A stretch of DNA of 64,000 nt from Bin80 sp026709335 (lineage in GTDB: Bacteria > Bacteroidota > Rhodothermia > Rhodothermales > Bin80): NCBI GenBank assembly GCA_965200825.1, contig OZ241385.1:1426001-1490000 (forward strand), given 5' to 3'. A program made the position numbers and the translations under genes. Positions 1 to 9,274 of this stretch are shown one piece after another; positions within the stretch are counted from its first letter, which is position 1, and each line of letters begins with the position of its first letter. Below the pieces are notes generated by a model. The model saw only the letters and a program-made list of their open reading frames with translations. It was not told the origin of the DNA and did not search any database.

Positions 1-2499
1 CAATAGCCCCCTGAGCGTATTTGCTGCACCTTTATTGATTTCATCGGAAAAGGTTTTGTAGGATGAATATGACTTTATTCGGGCAGCCTCCTGCAAATTT
101 GCAACTGCTGTCGGACTGAATGCGTGACGTTCACCTCCCCTGCGCCATTGATAGTGCCCCCCTACATCCAGTGGATAGATCCCTGAAATCTGCTTCTGTG
201 GATAACCTCGCTCATGCCGCATCATGACCTCTTTTGCGATAATTTCAAGGTCGATCCCACCAATTCGGGATGCGGTGCCACAGAAATACTTCTCAACGAC
301 TTCCGAACCAATTCCAAGAGCTTCAAAAATCTGTGCGCCTCGATAACTCTGCAGTGTTGAAATACCCATCTTGGACATCACCTTCAGTAAGCCATATCCT
401 ATAGACTTAATATATCTGATCTCTGCCTCTGGCCCGGACAGTTCTGTGATCATCCCCTTTCGAACCATCTGGCGTACGCTAGACAATGCAATGTATGGGC
501 AAATCGCTTCTGCTCCATAGCCAATTAGCATCGCGAAGTGGTGGATCTCTCTGGGTTCTCCACTGTCTACAATCAGGCCGCAGCGAAGTCGTAGCCCTTT
601 ATGAATCAGGTAATGGTGCACCGCTCCCGTTGCCAGTAATGCAGGCACGGGTAACTGATTTTCTCCCGCTTCCCGATCAGATAATACTATGAGGCTACTG
701 CCTTGGCTTATTGCCTTGGCCGCCTCTTCCTGTAGATGTTCCAGAGCCATAGCTAACTCACCAGGCTGAAAACACATATTCAAGGTTGATACACCCGGAA
801 TCCCGGCCTGAATTGAAGCAAGATCTGCATCCGTCAGTATAGGTTGCTCCAGTCGCAACTTTGCACAATGTCGAGCACGTTCAGTGAATAAATTCCCGCT
901 ACTTCCCAAATTCATGGCCAGAGATGTGACCATAAACTCTCGAATGGCATCTAGCGGGGGATTCGTAACCTGTGCAAAGAGCTGTTTGAAATAATCGTAG
1001 AGGAGCCTCGGTCGATCAGAAAGTACTGCGAGTGGTGTATCATTCCCCATTGCACCCAAGGGCTCTTTTGCATGTTGGCCCATAGGAGTCATCAGTAGTC
1101 GTAAATCTTCCAGCGTATACCCAAACATCTGCTGCTTGCAAAGCAGAGAGCCTTCCATAGCTTTTGGTTCGGCAGGAGGAAGCGAATCCAGCGTGCGCTG
1201 GTGCTCAGTCAGCCATACCCGATAGGGTGCTCTGGAACTGATGCGTGTTTTGATTTCGTCATCCTCAATAATCCGCTTCTCCTCCAGATCAACAAGGAAC
1301 ATCCGTCCAGGCTTCAGTCGCCCTTTTCGGAGTACATTGGATTCAGAAATTTCCCCGACCCCGGTTTCAGATGCCAATATCACATGTCCGTCTTTGGTGA
1401 TCGTATATCGGGAGGGGCGAAGCCCATTGCGGTCCAGCAATGCTCCAGCATATCTCCCATCGGTAAAGGGCACCGTGGCAGGGCCATCCCAGGGATCCAT
1501 CAAATTGCTGTGATACTGATAAAATGCCCGTTTCCCGTCAGCCATCTCTTCGGCTCGCTCCCACGCTTCTGGCACGAGCATCATCATTGCGTGAGGAAGT
1601 GACCGACCCGTATAGTAGAGCAGCTCCAATGCATTATCCAAGGCCATTGAGTCACTCCCCCCTTCACGAATCACCGGGACGAGCTTTTGGGTATCAGCTC
1701 CAAAGCGCTCACTCCTGAACATCACCTCGCCGGCCTGCATCTGATTGATATTTCCACGAAGCGTATTGATTTCGCCATTGTGACACAAGAAACGGAACGG
1801 CTGTGCTAAGGACCACTGAGGAAATGTATTGGTACTGAAACGGGAATGCACCATTGCGAGGGCGCTCTTGAAACGTGGTGAAGTCAGATCTGGAAAATAA
1901 TCTGTGACCTGCAGTGGCATCAGCATCCCTTTGTAGACCATAGTCGTGGCCGAGAGGCTCGCGAAATAACATTGGTCAAATCCGTTCTCTAGAACACTCT
2001 GTTGAAATACTTTTCGAATCACATAGAGTTGGCGCTCAAATGCATCAAAAGATGTTCCTTTGCTCCGTCGGACAAAACATTGCCAAACTGCAGGCTCAGT
2101 AGCCTTGGCACCTGCTCCCAAGATCTCCGAATTCACCGGTACACGCCGCCAATCTATTAACTCTACACCTTGTGCTTCGATAATATTTTTGATCAGCGGT
2201 ATGCATTTCGTTTCGTGGTGTGGAGGAATAAATACTACACCGACCCCATAGTCACCTGGATCGGGCAATGAAGTTATCTCACGCTCAAAAAATTCGTGAG
2301 GTAATTGCACCAAAATCCCTGCGCCGTCTCCCGTCGTTTCATCACAACTACATGCACCCCGATGATTCAGATCTGTAAGTATTCGAAGTCCTTTTTTGAC
2401 CACACTGTGTGAAGGTGTTCCATCTATGCGACAATAAAGCCCAACCCCACAGGCATCATGCTCAAAAGCTGGGTCATATAATCCTTGTTGTTTCATCAT
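1..2499 (-). CDS. gltB: Glutamate synthase large subunit, N-terminal 833 residues (runs off the window)
   Basis: Converts 2-oxoglutarate and glutamine to two glutamates; the large subunit carries the amidotransferase and FMN/Fe-S synthase sites. Reading from 2499 gives MMKQQGLYDPAF then HDACGVG. Cys17 is the expected N-terminal nucleophile of the class II glutaminase after a short propeptide. HRGA and TGDGAG follow, then the central domain (GYGA near 520-560) and the start of the FMN barrel (MSKMGIST, SRIGGI near 650-710). The frame is open to base 1, so about half of the usual ~1500 residues is present. The start is supported by an AGAGGAAG stretch about 7 bases upstream. No gltD is visible, so the small subunit would lie to the left or elsewhere. 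Confidence 0.96.
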   Translation of the reverse strand, partial: MMKQQGLYDPAFEHDACGVGLYCRIDGTPSHSVVKKGLRILTDLNHRGACSCDETTGDGAGILVQLPHEFFEREITSLPDPGDYGVGVVFIPPHHETKCIPLIKNIIEAQGVELIDWRRVPVNSEILGAGAKATEPAVWQCFVRRSKGTSFDAFERQLYVIRKVFQQSVLENGFDQCYFASLSATTMVYKGMLMPLQVTDYFPDLTSPRFKSALAMVHSRFSTNTFPQWSLAQPFRFLCHNGEINTLRGNINQMQAGEVMFRSERFGADTQKLVPVIREGGSDSMALDNALELLYYTGRSLPHAMMMLVPEAWERAEEMADGKRAFYQYHSNLMDPWDGPATVPFTDGRYAGALLDRNGLRPSRYTITKDGHVILASETGVGEISESNVLRKGRLKPGRMFLVDLEEKRIIEDDEIKTRISSRAPYRVWLTEHQRTLDSLPPAEPKAMEGSLLCKQQMFGYTLEDLRLLMTPMGQHAKEPLGAMGNDTPLAVLSDRPRLLYDYFKQLFAQVTNPPLDAIREFMVTSLAMNLGSSGNLFTERARHCAKLRLEQPILTDADLASIQAGIPGVSTLNMCFQPGELAMALEHLQEEAAKAISQGSSLIVLSDREAGENQLPVPALLATGAVHHYLIHKGLRLRCGLIVDSGEPREIHHFAMLIGYGAEAICPYIALSSVRQMVRKGMITELSGPEAEIRYIKSIGYGLLKVMSKMGISTLQSYRGAQIFEALGIGSEVVEKYFCGTASRIGGIDLEIIAKEVMMRHERGYPQKQISGIYPLDVGGHYQWRRGGERHAFSPTAVANLQEAARIKSYSSYKTFSDEINKGAANTLRGLL

Positions 2500-2950
2500 C
2501 TATATCTTCCTCTTTCACAGTAAGTTATTGGAGGTATGCAGATAAAAATTTGCAACTAAAACCCTCCCAAAACTCCTTAAATAAACAAACCCCGGATGAA
2601 TTTTCCAAAATTTTCTTGTGCAACAAAATATGTTACACGGAAATTTTGTATATTTACCTAAATATTTACATTTTTTTCAATTAATTGCTTTAATAATTAA
2701 GGTTATTTATTGATTTATACGCAATTAATATTTTTTACAGAAAACTACTCAAGGCCGATGTGCAAGTATATTCAGTCGCTGTTCCGGGGTATGAGAGTAG
2801 ACAGTCGCAATTCTGCCTTTTATATGGGCCCTAGACACTATATTACCGCTTTCCTCACCTACCCTACCTATTCAGTAAACTATCCGTCTTGATCCGACTT
2901 TAACTAACTTGTGAATTTTACTTCAACTGCCTAATTAATCATATTTTTCG
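2500..2950. other. AT-rich intergenic region between divergent gltB and porin-like gene
   Basis: This 451-base stretch separates gltB (leftward) from the small outer-membrane protein gene (rightward) and must hold both promoters. It is strongly AT-rich around 2570-2740, with runs of T and A. I found no full TAnnTTTG box on either strand and no convincing open frame. The short frames here have no recognisable protein character. Confidence 0.5.
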
Positions 2951-3661
2951 ATGACATATCGCTTTTTTTTTCGCATAGTTGCCCTCTTTATCCCCCTGAT
3001 GCTTGCACCAATGGTCAGTCAGGCTCAATCAATCAGCTTTGGAGCTGACTTTTTTAGCCGATACATCTGGCGCGGCTACGATTTTGGAGATTCCTTTAGT
3101 ATTCAACCCGGCCTTGCACTGAGCGCGGGGAATTTTGAACTGGGAAGTTGGGCATCTTATTCAATTAGTGCAGACGGTGCAGCTGCCAATGAACATGATT
3201 TATACGCCTCATTTGGTTTCGACCTTGGAAGTTCTGCAAGTTTAGCCTTTACCATCACGGATTACTACTTCCCCACTGGCACCGAATGGAGCAACTTTGA
3301 TGGAGATGGTCAAGGGGCACACTGGATTGAACTAATGACATCAATTACACTCCCGGAATCCTTCCCGCTAAGCCTTACCGCAGCTTTTATGGTTCACAAT
3401 GATCCTGATAACTCACTTTATATTGAAGCTGGTGTTCCTTTTTCCGTTTCTGATGTAGACATGGGATTTACACTGGGGTTACTTCCGGTTGAAAGCGGCT
3501 TCTATGGCGTAGAAGAAGCATCTTTGGTCAATTTGAGTTTATCTGCAAGTAAGGATCTCCAAATCACGGATTCATTTGCACTCCCACTTAGTGCTGCCTA
3601 TACTCTGAATCCAGCTACTGAACAATCTTACCTCGTTTTTGGATTTTCGATCAGCCCATAA
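2951..3661 (+). CDS. Small exported outer-membrane beta-barrel-like protein (TorF/Gcw_chp-like)
   Basis: A 236-residue protein with a signal peptide (residues 1-25, cleavage after VSQA) followed by alternating aromatic and polar strands. It opens with SFGADFFSRYIWRGYDFG, which resembles the start of the TorF-family putative porins (SRYIWRG followed by D/F and a PGL stretch). The C-terminus is short and hydrophobic (YLVFGFSISP), as in small barrels. The role is probably a structural or porin-like outer-membrane protein; no substrate can be read from the sequence. It stands alone, divergent from gltB. No clear ribosome binding site precedes the ATG. Confidence 0.7.
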   Translation: MTYRFFFRIVALFIPLMLAPMVSQAQSISFGADFFSRYIWRGYDFGDSFSIQPGLALSAGNFELGSWASYSISADGAAANEHDLYASFGFDLGSSASLAFTITDYYFPTGTEWSNFDGDGQGAHWIELMTSITLPESFPLSLTAAFMVHNDPDNSLYIEAGVPFSVSDVDMGFTLGLLPVESGFYGVEEASLVNLSLSASKDLQITDSFALPLSAAYTLNPATEQSYLVFGFSISP

Positions 3662-4032
3662 ATTTGATATTTCCACAAAATATGTGTTAGCAAACTTTGC
3701 TTCGCGCATTTTGTTTGTCGCACTTTCTTCGATCTCTCGATAATAAATAATCCTTACTGGATTGGCGGAAGGAAATACATCTGACTACTGCATGTGGAGT
3801 CAGATGTATTTCCTTCTCCATTTCTCTTGCCTCCCCAATGGTAAGCACAACTTATCTGAGTGCATGAAGCTCGCTGTATCTCTCATGCATCATGCGAAAC
3901 TTGAAGAGTGTAAAATCGGTTATAATCCTTTTCTGTACGATAGAGTATTTGGGGGAGCTTGAGACCTGTTATCCACGTAATACCGTATACATGGCGGGTT
4001 CTGTGTATAAGGTTCCTGTTAAGCCTTGATCA
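3662..4032. other. Intergenic region with a long perfect hairpin
   Basis: Between the porin-like gene and the HTH-SpoIIE gene, both rightward. The only clear structure is the 19-bp inverted repeat at 3768-3816, annotated separately. A weak 66-codon frame starting at 3762 is produced by the repeat and has no protein character. The rest is unremarkable; the promoter for the downstream gene probably lies at about 3900-4020. Confidence 0.5.
3768..3816. repeat. Perfect 19-bp inverted repeat, 11-nt loop
   Basis: The left arm 3768-3786 (gaaggaaatacatctgact) is the exact reverse complement of the right arm 3798-3816, around the loop actgcatgtgg. It lies 106 bases after the porin-like gene stop. The right arm runs into tccttctccatttctc, which is pyrimidine-rich but not a T-run. 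It could be a bidirectional terminator, a structured RNA or a small mobile repeat. A stem this long with no mismatch is more than a usual terminator. Confidence 0.85.
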
Positions 4033-5055
4033 ATGATTTTTACATCTGAAGCTCCCAAGACGGATGTGATGATTCCTCTCGAAAGTCATCTCTCCCGCCA
4101 AGAAATTTTTGACCGATATCGCAGAACAAAAGGAGCTGCTGAACGGACACATTGGCAAATTATATACCTAAAAAGCCAAGGTAAGCTTGCCAAAGATATC
4201 GTTCAGATTACCGGGTACAACATAGATTTAATAAGAAAAATTATTCTCCGATATAATGAATGGGGCCCCGATTCATTTATTGAAGATGAGTTTTTTCAGG
4301 ATGAGAATGGATCTGATTACCTTCGAAAAACCAACGAACTTGACACAGCAAGGCAAGCACAGCAAGAGATGCTCGCCACAAACATTCCGGCTCACCCGGA
4401 ACTGAAAATTGACGCTTTCCTGAAAACTGCAACCGAATTGAGCGGAGATTACTATGATTTCTCGCTTTCCTCCGAAGGAGTTCTGACCATGGCGATCGGT
4501 GATGCAACTGGCCACGGTACCACTGCAGGAATGATGGTGATTGCGACCAAGGCACTCTTTAAGGACTCAGCAGATGATTGTAATCTTCTTAGTCTGATCC
4601 GCCGTATGTCCAAAACAATCAAGAGTGTCAACCTTCCGAGCACCTTTATGCACATCACATTGGCACGCTACGATCAAGGCACACTAAAATTGATCGGAGC
4701 AGGGATGCCTCCGATCCTATTGTATCGTTCGAGGACGAAAACTGTGGAAGATATTGTGCTTAAAGGAATGCCTCTTGGTAGCTACACCGAATTCCCATAT
4801 GAGCAATTGGATATTTCCCTTGAACTGGGGGACACAGCGTTTTTCATGAGTGATGGACTTCTTGACCTATTAAGCCCAAGCGGTGAAATGCTTCAACTGG
4901 ATCGGATCAGAAAAATTTTCTCCGAAGCAGGCGCCCGCTCTCCCAGTGAAGTGATTGCACATATCCGTAAAGCTGGAATCGCATGGCGTGCAGGTAGACC
5001 CCTGAAGGATGATGTGACACTTCTGGTGCTCCAGCGCTGTGCAATCAGCCACTAG
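4033..5055 (+). CDS. HTH-domain / SpoIIE-type PP2C serine phosphatase fusion
   Basis: A 340-residue protein. Residues ~36-85 form a helix-turn-helix of the transposase or homeodomain-like kind (RTHWQIIYLKSQGKLAKDI, then YNIDLIRKIILRYNEWG). A short helical linker (95-118) leads to a SpoIIE/RsbU-type phosphatase domain (125-338). The metal-binding acids are visible: D139 in SGDYYD, D157 in GDATGHG, then SDGLLDLL and a C-terminal DDVTLLVL. Such phosphatases usually dephosphorylate an anti-sigma-factor antagonist in partner switching, but no STAS or HPK-like gene is adjacent. The fused HTH in place of the usual sensor domain (PAS, GAF, receiver) is unusual. No strong ribosome binding site is seen. 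Confidence 0.85.
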   Translation: MIFTSEAPKTDVMIPLESHLSRQEIFDRYRRTKGAAERTHWQIIYLKSQGKLAKDIVQITGYNIDLIRKIILRYNEWGPDSFIEDEFFQDENGSDYLRKTNELDTARQAQQEMLATNIPAHPELKIDAFLKTATELSGDYYDFSLSSEGVLTMAIGDATGHGTTAGMMVIATKALFKDSADDCNLLSLIRRMSKTIKSVNLPSTFMHITLARYDQGTLKLIGAGMPPILLYRSRTKTVEDIVLKGMPLGSYTEFPYEQLDISLELGDTAFFMSDGLLDLLSPSGEMLQLDRIRKIFSEAGARSPSEVIAHIRKAGIAWRAGRPLKDDVTLLVLQRCAISH

Positions 5056-5364
5056 AAAATCTTTCGGGAACCGCGTATACTGCAAAGATGGAGACTGAAC
5101 GCTTCTCCAGTTATTTTTCACTTCGGCCTCGTTCCATGAATTTGAAAATTTGACATCATGAAACGCCTGAATCATTTTCCTGATAAATTTCACGTACAAA
5201 AAAGGGTGCCAAAATCAAAATACCTGTATGGTTAGTAAAATGCGCACGATGAAGGACACCGCCCTCGATGGATGAGCCAGTTGCATTAGATTCCCGATTA
5301 TATCACTTGTCACTTACTTGTCCATTCTGCGTTCAAGTACCAACTGATCAGACTATAATTTGGT
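5056..5364. other. Intergenic region upstream of folD
   Basis: 309 bases between the phosphatase gene and folD. A weak stem (GGAGA/TCTCC at about 5089-5106) followed by ttattttt may end the phosphatase transcript. TATAATTTG lies directly before the GTG start of folD. I see no RNA gene or open frame with protein character. Confidence 0.35.
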
Positions 5365-6237
5365 GTGGCTACTCTAATTGATGGCAAAGCAATTGCGTCC
5401 GAAGTACGCAGCGAGGTTCGAAGAGAAGTCGATGCATGGACCTCCGAGGGACATGCACCTCCTTACCTCGCAGTTGTCCTCGTTGGCGATAACCCTGCAT
5501 CGGCCTCTTATGTACGGGGGAAAATTAAAGCAAGCCGGGATGTTGGAATTGCCGGAGATACATTGAAGTATGATGCCAACATTTCAGAGAATCATCTTCT
5601 TGATGTCATCCATGATTTGAACACCAGTACTCATGTGAGTGGTATTCTGATCCAATTACCACTTCCTGACCATATCGATTCTACCCGAGTGATTTCTCAT
5701 CTCAATCCCGATAAAGATGTAGATGGTTTGCATACAATCAATGCCGGCCGGCTGGCGACCGGTTTGCCTGGTTTTGTACCCTGTACTCCCGCGGGAATCG
5801 TTGAGTTATTGCACCGCTCCGATATTGCTACAGAAGGAAAACATGCTGTAATTATTGGACGATCCAATCTAGTCGGGCGCCCCCTTGCAAGCCTGTTGCT
5901 GAAAAAAGAAAACAATGCGACTGTGACCGTTTGCCATAGCCGAACACAAAATCTCGGTGAAATTTCCTCTAAGGCGGATATTCTTGTCGCGGCTATTGGT
6001 CGTCCACATTTTGTGACATCGAATATGGTTAAACCCGGTGCCACGATCATAGACGTCGGGATCAATCGAGTTGATGATGCCACATCCAAACGAGGGTATC
6101 GACTTACCGGAGATGTAGATTTTGATGCTACCTTCAATATTGCTGAGTACATTACTCCGGTCCCCGGTGGCGTCGGCCCCATGACAATTGCTATGCTCCT
6201 GAAAAATACGCTTTCAGCTGCAAAACTACTTACCTGA
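5365..6237 (+). CDS. folD: Bifunctional methylenetetrahydrofolate dehydrogenase / methenyl-THF cyclohydrolase
   Basis: Interconverts 5,10-methylene-THF and 10-formyl-THF with NADP+ in the cytoplasmic one-carbon pathway. The 290 residues are the normal FolD length. The catalytic motif YVRGK (Y49, K53) is present, followed by the QLPLP loop (~98), the nucleotide-binding GRSNLVGRPLA (~165) and the C-terminal signature PVPGGVGPMT (~266). Translation starts at a GTG: MATLIDGKAI begins in the usual family position and no upstream ATG fits. The stop overlaps the start of the next gene (TGATG), implying translational coupling with the channel gene. Confidence 0.97.
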   Translation: MATLIDGKAIASEVRSEVRREVDAWTSEGHAPPYLAVVLVGDNPASASYVRGKIKASRDVGIAGDTLKYDANISENHLLDVIHDLNTSTHVSGILIQLPLPDHIDSTRVISHLNPDKDVDGLHTINAGRLATGLPGFVPCTPAGIVELLHRSDIATEGKHAVIIGRSNLVGRPLASLLLKKENNATVTVCHSRTQNLGEISSKADILVAAIGRPHFVTSNMVKPGATIIDVGINRVDDATSKRGYRLTGDVDFDATFNIAEYITPVPGGVGPMTIAMLLKNTLSAAKLLT

Positions 6238-7229
6238 TGCAGGTTGCACCAGAAAACATCCAGCCCGGCGATACTCTGCAGGTCGCCGATACTACAACTA
6301 CAGACGGCGATTCCCTCCAGGGTTTTAGCCAAACAGAGATGGCCGTACAAGATACTTCTACACTCACACAGGCATTTGTGGATGCTGGAACACTTGTCTA
6401 TGAGGGGAGACTTCCTGAAGCTTGGGATGCGATCACTCTGGACTTGGCAACTCGCATTACGGCTCTGGCTCCCCGAATTGCTGCCGCACTTATTGTACTG
6501 GCCCTTTTTTATACTACGTATCGTATTCTACATAAACTGCTCCGCAGAATTCTTAAGAGAAGTAATGCAGTTCAGATAGGCTTGCAAACTTTGGTCATGC
6601 AGTCTTTTCGACTCATTTCCATCTTGCTTATCACTATTACGATGTTGCAAACACTGGGAGTCAAGCTCGGGGGCATTATTGCCGGGCTTGGCGTAGCAGG
6701 GATTGCCTTTGGCTTTGCAGCCCGAGATACAGTCGAAAATATTTTATCTGGCCTGAATATTTTAACGGACAAGGCTTTTCGAATCGGGGATACCTTGATT
6801 GTGGATGGGATCTACTGTGTGGTCGAAGATATTACGCTCCGCACAACACGGCTTAGAACACCAAAGAATGAAATCCTAGTGATTCCCAATCAGCAAATGG
6901 CGAATGAGCGAATCCTAAATCATACGACCGCCGACCACCTTCGAATTGAAATACCCTTCTCGATTGCCTACAAAGAAAAACCGCAAGAGGCTCGCCGCGT
7001 CGTTCTCGAACTCACAAAGGATGATCCACGTCTGCTGAAAGATCCAAAGCCAGCCGTTGTGGTCGTCGGCTTGAATGACAGTAGTGTCGATTTAAGCCTT
7101 TGGGTCTACGTGGAAAATCCCAGACAGGAGCGTCAAATCATCTACTATTACACCGAGGCGATCAAAGATGGGTTGAATCAGGCTGGTATTGAAATCCCAT
7201 TCCCACATATTCAACTGGTTCAAGATTAG
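6237..7229 (+). CDS. MscS-family small-conductance mechanosensitive channel
   Basis: A 330-residue inner-membrane channel that would gate under membrane tension during osmotic downshock. A ~70-residue N-terminal stretch rich in T, D and Q precedes three membrane segments (about 79-100, 120-140, 143-170). The third is Gly/Ala-rich (GGIIAGLGVAGIAFGFAA), as in the MscS pore helix. Family signatures DTVENILSG, FRIGDTL, RTTRLRT and IPNQQMANE follow, then the cytoplasmic alpha/beta domain. The ATG overlaps the folD stop by one base. Coupling to folD is a positional observation, with no known functional link. Confidence 0.92.
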   Translation: MQVAPENIQPGDTLQVADTTTTDGDSLQGFSQTEMAVQDTSTLTQAFVDAGTLVYEGRLPEAWDAITLDLATRITALAPRIAAALIVLALFYTTYRILHKLLRRILKRSNAVQIGLQTLVMQSFRLISILLITITMLQTLGVKLGGIIAGLGVAGIAFGFAARDTVENILSGLNILTDKAFRIGDTLIVDGIYCVVEDITLRTTRLRTPKNEILVIPNQQMANERILNHTTADHLRIEIPFSIAYKEKPQEARRVVLELTKDDPRLLKDPKPAVVVVGLNDSSVDLSLWVYVENPRQERQIIYYYTEAIKDGLNQAGIEIPFPHIQLVQD

Positions 7230-7305
7230 GCACTTCCGAATTCATTCACTTCCGTGAATAACTCAGATGTTCTACGCTACGGTCCAATGGGGCTTGATTC
7301 TCGGT

Positions 7306-8235
7306 TTAGGACGTGGCCCAATGAATCCAGCCATCCCCGTGATGCCCAAAATCGACGAGGCCTGGATACAGGCATTCCAAGAGTATTTCAGCCGATTCCA
7401 CAACTCTCGGCCCTGGCCGATTAAAATATTGATTTCCATCGGTTACATACACGCGTCCATTTTTGACCGCATCCAAGTCCGCCCATCTCGAATCCGTAAT
7501 CAATGGTTCCATTTCGCGGATACAACGTTCTATATCAAAGCCGCAAGGCATAAACGCAATTACTTCAGGTTGAGCTATTAGAAGATCCTCTAATGTAAAG
7601 TATCCTGAGTGCTTTCCCGGTTCACTAAATAGATTGATCCCGCCTGCAAATTCCACCAGATTGGGGACCCAATTCGCGGCAATCATAATGGGATCTGTCC
7701 ATTCAATGCAGGCTATGGTGGGCTTATGTGATGGCTCCCGTAACTGGCGATTTAAGTCTGAAAGACGATATTTGAGATCTGCGACAATGTTCTTTCCCTT
7801 TTCCGGAGCACCGAGAGCTTTTGCGACAACGTGAATGTCTGTCCATACATCTTCAAGAGACATTGGTTCTAGTGAAACTATTGCCGGGGCAGAACTAACG
7901 AGTTGACATACAGCTTCTTCTACATCTCGGAGGCTCACAGCACAAACCTCACATTGGGTCTGCGTAATGATAACAGTGGGGGACAGTTTATCCAACAGCT
8001 CCGAATCAACTTTGTATACAGATAGGCCCCCGCTCACGATCATTCGTACCTGATCGTCAATCTCAGCACTGGAAGCTTCTGTGAATATCTTTGAAGAAGA
8101 GCATACGGGGATATCATTTATGGTAATTGGATAATCACATTCATGCGATCTACCAACGAGGCTGGACTCAAACCCCAATGCACATACAATTTCAGTAGCA
8201 CTCGCAATCAGAGATACAATACGATGATTCATCAC
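7306..8235 (-). CDS. Cobalamin-binding (BtuF-like) periplasmic-binding-fold protein without signal peptide
   Basis: A 309-residue protein of the BtuF/FepB substrate-binding fold: RIVSLIASATEIVCALG at the N-terminus, GRSHECD, PTVIITQTQCEVCAVS, an IEWTDPIM segment, and NQYFNRPGPR near the C-terminus. The CxxC at ~95-98 and this set of motifs are typical of the soluble 'cobalamin-binding protein' group rather than of classical BtuF. No signal peptide or lipobox is present, so it may act in the cytoplasm or be exported in another way. No BtuCD transporter lies next to it. It sits 97 bases downstream of a PP-loop ATPase gene, likely co-transcribed. Confidence 0.8.
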   Translation of the reverse strand: MMNHRIVSLIASATEIVCALGFESSLVGRSHECDYPITINDIPVCSSSKIFTEASSAEIDDQVRMIVSGGLSVYKVDSELLDKLSPTVIITQTQCEVCAVSLRDVEEAVCQLVSSAPAIVSLEPMSLEDVWTDIHVVAKALGAPEKGKNIVADLKYRLSDLNRQLREPSHKPTIACIEWTDPIMIAANWVPNLVEFAGGINLFSEPGKHSGYFTLEDLLIAQPEVIAFMPCGFDIERCIREMEPLITDSRWADLDAVKNGRVYVTDGNQYFNRPGPRVVESAEILLECLYPGLVDFGHHGDGWIHWATS

Positions 8236-8332
8236 GTTCAGGTTTTAGATCGGATTAATGGTTTCGCACAAACCTCAATGACAGCATCGATTTTGCCTGG
8301 TAGAATAACCATAATTACAACTACCATCTACG

Positions 8333-9007
8333 TTAGGTGCTGTGATTGTGTGGGATTACGTCCGCATATACGAAGCCGCTTCGTTTAACCACCTCACCAG
8401 TCATTACACGAATTGGAGCTGGATACATTGGTCCCGAGTGACAAAACGTGTGAAATTCTCCATTCTCACCACATGGATCAATGCCTGGTGGAAGGCTCTC
8501 CAAAAACTCGGCATCAAACTGGCGGCCTGCAAAATCTTCAGGCAGATGTTTCGGGTCAATGCAGGTAATCGTGGCTTGTAAGCCCGACAAAACCATTGTT
8601 TCAGCCAACTCCCGAGTTGGCTGCATCCAGATAGGAAAAATGGGTTCAAGGCCTGTATTGCTGAGGATATTAACCCTGTATTGGCGAATATCCTCTAAAA
8701 ATAAATCACCGAATGCGATGCACTCCACGTCATAGTCCGTTGCCGCTTGCCAGGCGCTCTCCATTACCTTCTCATAAATCTTATTGGAGCATGGCCAAGG
8801 AAGCATAGCCTTATAGAGCGGGAGGTTTAATCTATCTGCCTGTGCCTCTAGCAACTCTATTCGAACCCCATGCACAGATACACGGGAGAATTTCTGTGTC
8901 ACTGTGGTGAACAGACCTTTCACTTCATATCTGGAATCCATCTTCAGTGTATAGAGTGCCCATGCACTATCTTTTCCCGTACTCCACGAGAGCCAGACTT
9001 TTTTCAT
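8333..9007 (-). CDS. PP-loop ATPase of the diphthine-ammonia ligase (Dph6/MJ0570) family
   Basis: A 224-residue adenine nucleotide alpha-hydrolase. The PP-loop SWSTGKDSA lies at residues 7-15, and the family signatures AFGDLFLEDIRQYR (~103) and PIFPIW (~128) follow. In eukaryotes and archaea this fold amidates diphthine on EF-2. Bacteria lack diphthamide, so the substrate here is unknown. The C-terminus carries CGENGEFHTFCHSGPM, typical of the family. It is upstream of the cobalamin-binding protein gene on the same strand, so a cobamide-related role is possible, but that is inference from position only. Confidence 0.85.
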   Translation of the reverse strand: MKKVWLSWSTGKDSAWALYTLKMDSRYEVKGLFTTVTQKFSRVSVHGVRIELLEAQADRLNLPLYKAMLPWPCSNKIYEKVMESAWQAATDYDVECIAFGDLFLEDIRQYRVNILSNTGLEPIFPIWMQPTRELAETMVLSGLQATITCIDPKHLPEDFAGRQFDAEFLESLPPGIDPCGENGEFHTFCHSGPMYPAPIRVMTGEVVKRSGFVYADVIPHNHST

Positions 9008-9274
9008 GTGAAGTTCAACTCATTATTTAATCGGCGACTGTACGTTCAGCACATGTTATACTTACAGAGAACATACAACTTGATTGAACTCATCTGGTGC
9101 CAATACAACCATGATTCAAGTAACCCCAGAAAGCACTGTCAAAGCAAACGCGAATGCATCATTACACTGCTAATCCATGGCGCTGGAAACCTGCAAAAAA
9201 TCAACAATGACTGAAACTATACAGATTACCCCCTTAATTCGTAAATTGAGTGCCACATCCTGTTTGAGATCCCT

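Noticed and set aside
3762..3962. 66-codon plus-strand frame over the long hairpin
   Set aside because: It is produced by the inverted repeat; composition and lack of a ribosome site do not support a gene.
9008..9274. Cobalamin riboswitch upstream of the PP-loop/cobalamin-binding gene pair
   Set aside because: No B12-box-like sequence or expected stem arrangement could be found on the minus strand.
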